Below are positions 24,699 through 33,183 of a stretch of DNA of 35,031 bases, in pieces; positions within the stretch are counted from its first letter, which is position 1; each line of letters begins with the position of its first letter. Source of the DNA: Ignavibacteriota bacterium (GTDB lineage Bacteria; Bacteroidota; Ignavibacteria; Palsa-1295); NCBI GenBank assembly GCA_025357895.1, contig JANYLL010000084.1, positions 1-35,031 of the forward strand. The letters run 5' to 3'. A program made the translations under genes and the position numbers. The notes beneath the pieces are model-generated. The model searched no databases. It saw only the letters and a program-made list of their open reading frames with translations, and was not told where the DNA came from.

Positions 24699-26963
24699 CT
24701 ATTGTATGTCGACACTTACCTTATCTGATAGCAGAGACTCTCCTCCGCTCTTCATCATCACCTTTATCGCATAAGAGGCTTTTTTAGATTTATAAAGCGA
24801 TGCATCACTGAATTTCATTTCGGATTTTGCAGTCGATTGATATTTTGAAATAGGTGCTCCATCTAAAGAACGATATATGACGAACCAATAATCTTCGTTT
24901 GATCCAGGATAAGTCCATGTCATGTTCACAGATTTTTTTGTAGGATCATATATCGCGGTAATATTAGATACTCCGGGTCTGACTCCGTTATCATAAGGTT
25001 TTCCGTGAACTGCATACGGGGAGAATGAATGATTGCCCGTTGTATCAAATGCTTCAAGCTGGTATTCATAATCGGTATTCTTTTTCACCATCGTATCGGT
25101 ATAACTTTCAACGTCAGCTTTGAAGGTCATAATTTCTTTCCAGTCGTCATTCTTCCCTATCCGTCGGTTCAACATATATTTCGCAATATCCTCGCTTGAG
25201 CTTTTTGCCCAATAGAGATGAATGGAATTGTCGGTTACTTTTACATCAGTGAATACAGGCGGTACAGGCGGAATTTTATCAGGCCGTTTGATCGCAAGTA
25301 TAGGAGAAAGATCGGAGTTGGCGTAGGACTTCTTAACCGCAGCAATCTTATAATATGCATAGGGCGTCAGCGTTTCTACTGAAGCAGTGTCAGTATACGA
25401 AGTATCCTGAATTGGATCTCCGTTGCGCGGCGTGAATTCATGTGAAGGATCATTCGCAAAAAATAATCGGTAGCCGAGAAGTGACCTTTCCATTCCGAGA
25501 TTCCAATGCAGACGAACTACTCCGTTCGTATCCATCGTCCCTGCAAAACCTGTTGGTATAGAAGGTGGGAATGTATCAACATACGGAGCATACACAGGCA
25601 GCGACTGTGCAACATTACCTGCCGTATCAACCGATGCAACAATATAATATGGTTCATCAAGCGCAGTATTTGCGTCGGTGAATGTCCGTAGAGTTTTCGG
25701 AAGCAATTGTTTTTTCAATTCTTCCTCAATCCGGCTCGAATCTAATTTTGAAAGATCGAATAATGGGTGAAAGCCATACATCGAGTTAAAACTTCGAAGG
25801 ATAATAAATCCCGCGAGATCACCTGTCGTATCTGCTATATCCCAATCAAGTTTTAAGGATGTAGTCGTAACTTCCGTTGGCGGTTTTACGAACGGACGTG
25901 CAGGAGGAGTAAGATCACGAGCATACGATTCTATTTCTGCATATTCACTTGTCTCGGCGAACGGAGTAATACCTGCGATACGGTATTTATAGACTTTATA
26001 ATTTACTGCATTGGTATCGGTATAAGAAGGGGCTTCTTCCTTGATCCCTTTTGGTGAAGAAAAAATAGTATAGGGATCTTTATTCATCGGATAGTAATGT
26101 TTTCCGCCATCCTCTGAACGGTCAAGATAATACCCTGAAAATTGAGTAATGCTCGGAGTTTTCCAGCGAAGCGTAACTTTCTTTTCACCAGGCTCTGCTG
26201 ATATATCGATCGGCGCCTGAGCTTTTCCGGGATCACTTGCATCGGCAAATGCATATCCATCATCGATCTTATAAAGACTATCTTTCGCAGCAAGATAAAT
26301 CCTATATGCATACTGCTTCCCTTTCTCAACTGATTTATCTACATATCGCAGACCAAGTCCTTCGGCACTGACGACATCAAAATCTGCAGAAAGGAGCGAA
26401 AAGCCGAATCTGCCGTTTAATTCATCAATTGCATTTCGAATTTGATTAGCACTTTCAGATCCGACATCAGTAGTTTGTGTAAATCTTTTTCCGTACAACG
26501 CTTGCGCTGATATTGCCGCAAATTTATTTCTGTCCTTTACCTGCTCTTTCCACACTGCTTCCGTCCATGGTTTTATGGGAGAAGCAGTAAGTTTTTTCTT
26601 CGACGCTTTGTTTATCGTGCCGTCTTTACTATAGGTGTATCGTTCAATCGAATACCCTATTCGGTTGGCAGTAATCCAGCCACCCGGTTTTGAGGGAGCC
26701 CACCGTAAAATAATTGAATCGTTGTATGATCTGGAAAATGCTTTAATACTTGCCCGATTTGGAACGCGATCAGAAGTATCTTGGCGAAGAGTTTCATTTT
26801 TCAAACGCTTCAGCGCAGTCGAATCCCCATGCTCAATAAGCGATTGAAAGATTTTCAGGCTATCTTCTGTAGGTGTAAGATCTTTCGCCTTTTTTTGAGC
26901 GAAAACATCGCTGCATAAAAAAGCGGTAATGAAGATGATAGTATAAAATATTCTTATCTTCAT
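24699..26963 (-). CDS. Exported fibronectin type III repeat protein
   Basis: 754-residue protein with a signal peptide (MKIRIFYTIIFITAFLCSDVFAQ). About six Fn3-like units can be seen, starting near residues 65, 248, 353, 465, 568 and 660. Each has a strand with W (ILRWAPS, TLRWKTP, KLDWDIA, RLHWNLG, HLYWAKS, NMTWTYP) and a later Y-x-[IL]-x-R or Y/F-x-[IV] strand such as GYYLDRSEDGG and KYMLNRRIG, with proline-rich linkers. Residues ~110-230 do not fit Fn3 and may be a separate domain. No catalytic domain and no T9SS C-terminal domain are visible. Its ATG overlaps the stop of the upstream giant gene (ATGA), implying coupled translation and stoichiometric production. It probably forms an extracellular or periplasmic complex with that protein; inference from the overlap. 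Confidence 0.85.
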   Translation of the reverse strand: MKIRIFYTIIFITAFLCSDVFAQKKAKDLTPTEDSLKIFQSLIEHGDSTALKRLKNETLRQDTSDRVPNRASIKAFSRSYNDSIILRWAPSKPGGWITANRIGYSIERYTYSKDGTINKASKKKLTASPIKPWTEAVWKEQVKDRNKFAAISAQALYGKRFTQTTDVGSESANQIRNAIDELNGRFGFSLLSADFDVVSAEGLGLRYVDKSVEKGKQYAYRIYLAAKDSLYKIDDGYAFADASDPGKAQAPIDISAEPGEKKVTLRWKTPSITQFSGYYLDRSEDGGKHYYPMNKDPYTIFSSPKGIKEEAPSYTDTNAVNYKVYKYRIAGITPFAETSEYAEIESYARDLTPPARPFVKPPTEVTTTSLKLDWDIADTTGDLAGFIILRSFNSMYGFHPLFDLSKLDSSRIEEELKKQLLPKTLRTFTDANTALDEPYYIVASVDTAGNVAQSLPVYAPYVDTFPPSIPTGFAGTMDTNGVVRLHWNLGMERSLLGYRLFFANDPSHEFTPRNGDPIQDTSYTDTASVETLTPYAYYKIAAVKKSYANSDLSPILAIKRPDKIPPVPPVFTDVKVTDNSIHLYWAKSSSEDIAKYMLNRRIGKNDDWKEIMTFKADVESYTDTMVKKNTDYEYQLEAFDTTGNHSFSPYAVHGKPYDNGVRPGVSNITAIYDPTKKSVNMTWTYPGSNEDYWFVIYRSLDGAPISKYQSTAKSEMKFSDASLYKSKKASYAIKVMMKSGGESLLSDKVSVDIQ

Positions 26964-29900
26964 TTTTTAAACTTCATGATCTTCATTGCAGATTTATCAA
27001 TGTTCGATTTTTCGCCGGCGCTTCCGACGAAAAATTGTTTTTGCACCCAAGGCGAACCGATAGGAATCATCTCCTGAAATTTTTCACCTTGCACAAAATT
27101 GATATTGTAATAATTGTGATCGATCAAATGATATGTATCGGAAAAATTACCGAGATACAATCCATTGAAGTAGTTCAGCCAACTTGCATTATTATTGATC
27201 CAATCGTCTTTGCCATAGAGATATGAATCTTCATCGTTCGTCGCTCCGTTCGAATAATCGAGCATTACCATTTTCGATTTGAACCAGACGGCAAAATAAT
27301 CGTCAGGGATCCACTCCGTATGTTTGTAGGCGAGTTTCAAAGTATATTGAATACTGCCGAACATGATCGAACTTTTGAATGACTTCATCGAAGAAAATTT
27401 ACTTGACGATGATGGAGACGGAGCAGAAGAGATCGATAACTTCGAATCCGGTTTCGATACATACTGGACTGATTGCTGCTCCGAACTGTAATTATAAAAC
27501 GTCGGCCAGCCAAAAAAGAAAGCAAATTTATCCGTTCGAGGACCATCCCATATACCATTCCATACCATCGTCCAATAATGATCGTAAATATTCGGATATA
27601 CCCAATTTTTGTACCAAGCCTCTCTTACACTTGGAGCACGTGGTATTATGTATTGCGGACGGTAATCGGTCCAGAAAGATTTCGTCAAAGTTGCAGGTTG
27701 CATATCATAGATATCCCAACCTTCATTCGAATGATAATTCGCTGTGACCGCTTCATGATCTCCCCAATATTTATAATAATCAGTTGAAAGCCAGGAAAGC
27801 TGACTTACTTTATCAGCTACCGTATTATATTTACTCGTCCTGAAATAGAGACTGAAAAGTTCTTTTTCATTTTTGCTGACAGCCGTCGATTTCAGTTTAT
27901 TCGTTGTCATGCTTACAGTCGATGACGTGGTGTTCGTTCTCGATTGTGCAGCTGCGCTGCCGATACTCGATACAGTCTTCGATGCAGCATTGTTTTGCAA
28001 GGCAGCGATAGAGAATGATGTCGCAGCAAATATTGATCCGGGCTCTTTTCGAACGATCTGAAATATATAATTCTGTTCATTAGTCAGGCTCGGCAAATGA
28101 TAATAGATATATCTTCCGCTTGGTGTTGCACTGGTTTCCAGCGGCGGTCCGATTCCTCCCCCATTTCCGTTTACCGGTGTGAAACGGGCAACATACGTCC
28201 CGGGCATATCAAAAAGATATGATTGACTCTTCCACTCTTTCACAAATCCATTGATATGCTCACTCTGCAGTAAATAGCGCTGACCGTCTAAAGGTATAGT
28301 ATAGATGACATTACTCTTATCCACATAATCCGGACGAGGACCGGTCTTGAACTCACACGATGTATCTTGTGTGATCGCTGATTTATTCCGTTTTAATGCC
28401 GGGCTCCAACTTCCGCTGATGAGCTCTTCGCCATGAACTTTTACACGGCTGCGAAGCCATGTATATTCCGGAAATGTTTCTGTAGAAAGAAATCCTATGC
28501 TGTTGAGATCACTTGAAACTTTCCAATCTCCTGCTATACGAGCGTTATTATCTTTACGCTCTACGAAATAATCGTCAACGATGAGGCGGAATGTGCGTAT
28601 TCTGGTATTTCCATTACCATCAGTATAGGAATATTCATGTGGCTCATCAACCGATACGTTGAACCCGGCCTGAGGCGCGGCGAAGACACTTTGGTCTGTA
28701 CCGGTCGGATTCATATCCGATACAAAGTTCATCGAAAAAGGACTTTCACTCGAAACAACGCATTTATCCCCAAGTTCAAAGCTGAAACTACAGTTACCCT
28801 TTATGAGTCCATTTAAAATATTATAATGACCTCCTACAGTGCCCTCAACCCAAATGGGATTCGGTGCCATCACAATACATCGGGCGCCTGCACCAATATC
28901 AAGGATCGTAAAGTCATCATCATAAAAAAGTACATCAACATGCAAACCGATCGCACCGCTGACATAAGCATAAAGCTGGCCCATTGCATACCATCCATTA
29001 ATACCCGGAGGTTTGCCCGTATTATCGCAGAGTTTTGTCGGATCATGTGTTAAGGCAACATCAAATCCATACCCAAGTGAGAACTGTGCAAAGAATATAA
29101 GGAAGCGCTGCTTCCCTGTATTGATGCTCATGCTTGCGCCCATTGCAAATCCTTCCGTCGTTCCTCCGGAAATAGGCATGTGGACAGTCGGCAACGGACT
29201 TCCGATCGCTTCTTCAATATCTGACTTATGTTCGAAACTATTAAAATCCGGAGCAGGGATATCGGTGCCTGCCATGAGGTAGGCATCTACTTGTGCTAAG
29301 GTGAGGAGTTCAAGTTTTATTCGTTTATCAGGTGTTCCAATAAGTAAGTGCCAATTCGTTTGATCGATATGAAAATTCATCCATCCGGAAGCATAAAAAA
29401 TAGATTTAAAACTCTTATTGGTATTAAAGCCGATATTTGCATCGAAGATCTGGTTGACAAAATCATAAGAAAGATTAACGGTCAGAAACATCAAGGCATT
29501 ATCTCTATCCATAATAGATTTACAGATCAGCCAGCCGCTTCCTTGAATTCCGAGCATACCGAGTCCGCCGCCTGAAGTGAATTGTGCTGAGATCAGCACA
29601 TCGGCATTAAAAAGTACTGGTGAGGGAAACGTACCAAAACTTAACCCTGCGGCAATGCCGAAAGCGATACTGGAATTTGGAGTATAGGTAACACCGGAAT
29701 TTGATTTGCCCGGCTGATCGCTTGCATCCGCCGGTACTGCCATCGGATCCTTTCCTGATGTTCCGGCATGAAGATCGAAGGTTGGCAATTTTTTATCCAT
29801 GTGGTACCATACGCCGCCAAGGAATCCGTAAATACCTACGCCGGTCGAACCTATCGGAATGCCTGCATCAAGAAGAACACCTCCATCAATATACCAATAT

Positions 29901-32900
29901 CTATATCCGTTGACTGCTCCGAACTGTGCCGTAACATGAGCAGTAAGCAGTTTTGCAATTGTTGCAGTTATCGCCCCTTTGAATCCATCTCCATAGGTTG
30001 CATCGCTTTTATAAATATCTATTTGCCCTTTTATGCTTACGGCGCCGATATCTCCGCTAACTTTTACCTGATTGAGCTGGAATCCACCAAATTCAAACAT
30101 GGAGCCGCCGGTTGAGCGCGTGCCTATCTTGCCACAGACAGTAAGATTTGTCGAAGCAGAGAATGAACTTGTTTCGCCAGTTAATGCAAGATCAAAATCG
30201 AATGAGATACCCGCCCCTGGTGTCGCATCACAACCCGCTACTAATTTTAGATTCGAAATGCTGATCGGAAATCCGGAAACGGAATGATCCGGTGAAGCAA
30301 AGGACCACGACTTACACGTTATTCCTGTTTTCGTGGAGAACTCAAGATGCTCGAATTTAATACCCGCAAGATCTACTTTTAGCGATGAGCCTTTCTTTTC
30401 GTCATCTAATTTTCCGAGCGTTATTTTTCCGCTAATATCGGCATAAGCTTCGAAATCTGTTTTCGCGCCGCCTTTTAATCCGATGACCGATGTTTTTTCT
30501 ATTGTTGCAGTTGCGATCCAGAGTGGAATATTAATATCAGTATGGGGTGTGATTGTAAATGCATATTGCAAACCTGCATCTTTAACATTCAGAAGCGTTG
30601 CCCGATAATCAAGACCTGAATCAGTGATCGGCATGAGAATCTTCCCGCTCAAGAAAGCCTGAGTCATACTACTTGCTACAAAATCCAATCCGATTGTATC
30701 AAGGCTTGCACCCCATGAGCCGAAATCACCATCTCCAAGTTGTAAGATATGCAAAGCCCGAATACTTGCGCTGAAACCCATCTTATCTATTATGAGGCTC
30801 TTAACTGAGATCGAAGGCGGCTTTCCATCTTTGAATGTCTTGAGGGCTTTCGGAAGACGGATAACTGCGCTATCCATATAAAATCCATTCCAAGTCAATC
30901 CTTTATCTCCGCCATATCCATTAGGAAATTTTATTCCGGCAGGATTTTCAATATCCGATTCATCAAGCACGAGCTTTGAAACTTTGAACACAAAATCGGG
31001 CGCTGCAGCAGGAGCAAAATTCGGCATACTTCCCGTCAGCATCCAGTTACCTGCTTTCTTGAAATTTCCTACAAACCTTGCAATGACTTTCTTAGATATG
31101 TCATCGATAGGCTCATCTTTAATAGGATCGATAGGCACAAGCCAGTCACGCGGGAATATTGCTTCTGCGACAATATTAAATTCCTGAAAACCTTTGCAAT
31201 CCCACCGTATGAACGTGCCGGTATCCGGTCCGCCTTTGAAATGAAATTCGAAAGAGCCAACATTGGAAAATCCGAGATCGGCAGCCAGATACACCTTTGC
31301 TGTTCCATCGCCGCCGAGACCATCAGGAGAGATACAAACATCTTTCGCACCAAGGGCAAGTTTTTCTCCGGCGCCAAGGAACGGCAGATCGATCGAAGAG
31401 ACGGCATTGATACTTGCTTTTGTGGGAGTAAAAACAGCTCCGATAATTCCAAGAGTAACATGCTCACCTCCGCCTAAATCTTTATCAATTCCAAATGGCA
31501 ATTTGAATGGAATTCCGGTGAAATTATCAATTGTCTGGCTAAGTGAAGCTTTATGTGCCTTAAGTAAATCATCTTTTGTAAGTGAAGTGCCCTTATCTAA
31601 GTTATCAGCAACCTCATCTGCTATACTCACTGAAGGATCAACTACCCCCAAAGCATTACCATCATAGACTTCATTCTTAGAATTTACTTTAAGTCCGGAA
31701 AACTTAACCGCTAATTTTATTGACTTTAAATACGGAATCTCAACTGAGCCATCACCTGATAAACCTGACCCGCCGCCTGAAGCAGTCTTTAATGTTAAAT
31801 GAAATTTTCCAAGGGTTAGTATATCACCCGATTTGAACGATCCGCCCGATGGAGTCTTATCTGATGGAAGCGACGCTGTACAATCTCCTTTACATGCGCC
31901 TGATGCTGTGTCTTTTTTTGTAAGAGTCGAATCTTTCGATGTAGAATCTTTTTTAGTTATTATAGAATCCTTCAAAGAATCTTTAGGATTCTTATTCCCA
32001 TTATTTCTATTAGCGCTGCCATACGTGAAACTGCATGCCGAGCTATATCCGTCATTACGGATGCTCGTAGATTTTTGCGGGTCAATTGCCCGAACACGCC
32101 AGGCATAACTATTTCCAGGGATTAGCGCAGGCTCGGATGGTCCATAGGTAAAGATCGAAGTGCTCTGCGTTGTCTGGAAAAACGGATTTCCCATAAATGA
32201 TTTGAACGCGGCTTCAGGCTGCTGATTTCCTTTCAGATCGATCAGTGAGAATTCATATTGCGGACTACTTCCTGAAAGTGCGATTGGCGTCCATTGAAAT
32301 TGCACGAGCTGCGGATTTACTGGAGAAACGATGCTGCTGCAAGCCGGATTAATAGTCTGCGGAGGATCGACATACGCAATGTTAAAAGTCTTACAATCTT
32401 GATTCGATAGCTGAATATTAGGATTGTTATAATCAACAACTTGAACGCAAATCCGGTACGTGCCTTCAGGAAGCATCTTCGTCCTAATGATCGTATTCTT
32501 ATCACCTCCGGTTACATCAACAGAGCCGGCATCATTGATCGGAAAATCGTTTAAGTTTAATGGAAGAGATGCATTCGGTCCGATGAGAATAGGTCTTCCG
32601 GCATAATTTTTCTTGATCGTGATCGTCGTTCCACCACCGAGTTTTTCTGCGAAACCTGCGAAGCGTACTTGGTAAGACTTTTGAGAAGTATTGACAAGGA
32701 CAATAATGAGTTGATTTGGATTGGATGACCATCGTGATAGATCAGCGGGTACAGGTTGTGAAACCGTAATATTGCAAATGATGGGAGTTGGCTGTGCTTT
32801 AAGATTCGATGCAACCAGGACAATAAAAAGCACTCCGATAAATAATGATCGGATAATGACTTCAACACTCTTCCTCACAGGCAACTCTTTCTGAATAAAC

Positions 32901-32902
32901 AT
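26960..32902 (-). CDS. Giant exported TANFOR-like surface protein
   Basis: 1980-residue protein with a signal peptide ending ASNLKAQ (~36). Residues ~40-295 recall the N-terminus of Bacteroidota TANFOR-type proteins: PVPADLSRW, an MLPEGTYRICVQVVDY strand, VDPPQTINPAC, QFQWTPIA, EPALIPGNSYAWRVRAIDP and RNDGYSSACSFTYG; this match is from memory. A Lys/Asp/Ser/Thr linker (~300-340) with repeated KKDST-like units follows. A long beta-rich section (~350-1420) with repeated Gly-rich segments (GVGIYGFLGGVWYH, FGIAAGLSFGTF) comes next. Residues ~1700-1850 are very rich in Trp and Tyr. No T9SS sorting domain or enzyme motif is visible, so its route across the outer membrane is unclear. It has a good ribosome binding site and a candidate promoter, and is the first gene of a two-gene unit with the Fn3 protein. 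Function unknown; likely a structural or adhesive cell-surface component. Confidence 0.85.
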   Translation of the reverse strand: MFIQKELPVRKSVEVIIRSLFIGVLFIVLVASNLKAQPTPIICNITVSQPVPADLSRWSSNPNQLIIVLVNTSQKSYQVRFAGFAEKLGGGTTITIKKNYAGRPILIGPNASLPLNLNDFPINDAGSVDVTGGDKNTIIRTKMLPEGTYRICVQVVDYNNPNIQLSNQDCKTFNIAYVDPPQTINPACSSIVSPVNPQLVQFQWTPIALSGSSPQYEFSLIDLKGNQQPEAAFKSFMGNPFFQTTQSTSIFTYGPSEPALIPGNSYAWRVRAIDPQKSTSIRNDGYSSACSFTYGSANRNNGNKNPKDSLKDSIITKKDSTSKDSTLTKKDTASGACKGDCTASLPSDKTPSGGSFKSGDILTLGKFHLTLKTASGGGSGLSGDGSVEIPYLKSIKLAVKFSGLKVNSKNEVYDGNALGVVDPSVSIADEVADNLDKGTSLTKDDLLKAHKASLSQTIDNFTGIPFKLPFGIDKDLGGGEHVTLGIIGAVFTPTKASINAVSSIDLPFLGAGEKLALGAKDVCISPDGLGGDGTAKVYLAADLGFSNVGSFEFHFKGGPDTGTFIRWDCKGFQEFNIVAEAIFPRDWLVPIDPIKDEPIDDISKKVIARFVGNFKKAGNWMLTGSMPNFAPAAAPDFVFKVSKLVLDESDIENPAGIKFPNGYGGDKGLTWNGFYMDSAVIRLPKALKTFKDGKPPSISVKSLIIDKMGFSASIRALHILQLGDGDFGSWGASLDTIGLDFVASSMTQAFLSGKILMPITDSGLDYRATLLNVKDAGLQYAFTITPHTDINIPLWIATATIEKTSVIGLKGGAKTDFEAYADISGKITLGKLDDEKKGSSLKVDLAGIKFEHLEFSTKTGITCKSWSFASPDHSVSGFPISISNLKLVAGCDATPGAGISFDFDLALTGETSSFSASTNLTVCGKIGTRSTGGSMFEFGGFQLNQVKVSGDIGAVSIKGQIDIYKSDATYGDGFKGAITATIAKLLTAHVTAQFGAVNGYRYWYIDGGVLLDAGIPIGSTGVGIYGFLGGVWYHMDKKLPTFDLHAGTSGKDPMAVPADASDQPGKSNSGVTYTPNSSIAFGIAAGLSFGTFPSPVLFNADVLISAQFTSGGGLGMLGIQGSGWLICKSIMDRDNALMFLTVNLSYDFVNQIFDANIGFNTNKSFKSIFYASGWMNFHIDQTNWHLLIGTPDKRIKLELLTLAQVDAYLMAGTDIPAPDFNSFEHKSDIEEAIGSPLPTVHMPISGGTTEGFAMGASMSINTGKQRFLIFFAQFSLGYGFDVALTHDPTKLCDNTGKPPGINGWYAMGQLYAYVSGAIGLHVDVLFYDDDFTILDIGAGARCIVMAPNPIWVEGTVGGHYNILNGLIKGNCSFSFELGDKCVVSSESPFSMNFVSDMNPTGTDQSVFAAPQAGFNVSVDEPHEYSYTDGNGNTRIRTFRLIVDDYFVERKDNNARIAGDWKVSSDLNSIGFLSTETFPEYTWLRSRVKVHGEELISGSWSPALKRNKSAITQDTSCEFKTGPRPDYVDKSNVIYTIPLDGQRYLLQSEHINGFVKEWKSQSYLFDMPGTYVARFTPVNGNGGGIGPPLETSATPSGRYIYYHLPSLTNEQNYIFQIVRKEPGSIFAATSFSIAALQNNAASKTVSSIGSAAAQSRTNTTSSTVSMTTNKLKSTAVSKNEKELFSLYFRTSKYNTVADKVSQLSWLSTDYYKYWGDHEAVTANYHSNEGWDIYDMQPATLTKSFWTDYRPQYIIPRAPSVREAWYKNWVYPNIYDHYWTMVWNGIWDGPRTDKFAFFFGWPTFYNYSSEQQSVQYVSKPDSKLSISSAPSPSSSSKFSSMKSFKSSIMFGSIQYTLKLAYKHTEWIPDDYFAVWFKSKMVMLDYSNGATNDEDSYLYGKDDWINNNASWLNYFNGLYLGNFSDTYHLIDHNYYNINFVQGEKFQEMIPIGSPWVQKQFFVGSAGEKSNIDKSAMKIMKFKK

Positions 32903-32908
32903 TTCTCA

Positions 32909-32915
32909 CTCCTTT
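32909..32915 (-). promoter_or_regulatory. Strong Shine-Dalgarno of the giant gene
   Basis: AAAGGAG on the minus strand (32915-32909), six bases before ATG 32902, is the clearest ribosome binding site in the window. Most other genes here lack one. It fixes this start and suggests a high translation rate for the two-gene unit. Confidence 0.75.
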
Positions 32916-32983
32916 GCAAAAACACACACAGGCAAATAACCTTTTATTTCCACAGGAGCCATAATTTCCGTCTGGGTGTGTTA

Positions 32984-33016
32984 CAAATATACAACAAAAT
33001 TACGTGAAGCCGCCAA
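32984..33016 (-). promoter_or_regulatory. Candidate Bacteroidota promoter of the giant/Fn3 unit
   Basis: On the minus strand TTGG (33016-33013), a 21-base spacer and TATATTTG (32991-32984) match TTTG-N19-21-TAnnTTTG at 3 of 4 and all constrained -7 bases. The predicted leader is about 75 bases. The rest of the 281-base gap to the ABC-F gene (32903-33183) is non-coding; it shows three GCTGTT copies near 33119-33174 but no gene or RNA I recognise. Confidence 0.5.
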
Positions 33017-33183
33017 TAAAATTGAAATATTTTTTGTTGTAACTTAACCTGTCAATCCCTACTTCGTTTAGCTAAAATCCCAATATCCCCCCTATCCTTA
33101 GGAATGACAGACCACTTCTTGCTGTTATCGCCCCGCGCAACGGCAAAAACTGATAGCTGTTCGCTGTTAAATATTACCTATAA

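Noticed and set aside
26960..27100. T9SS sorting domain at the C-terminus of the giant protein
   Set aside because: The last residues lack the NPxx / G.Y.(L/V) pattern seen in the two clear T9SS proteins; the chain ends in a basic tail.
33100..33180. GCTGTT repeats and small palindromes before the ABC-F gene as a riboswitch or small RNA
   Set aside because: No stable stem or recognisable RNA family could be traced by eye.
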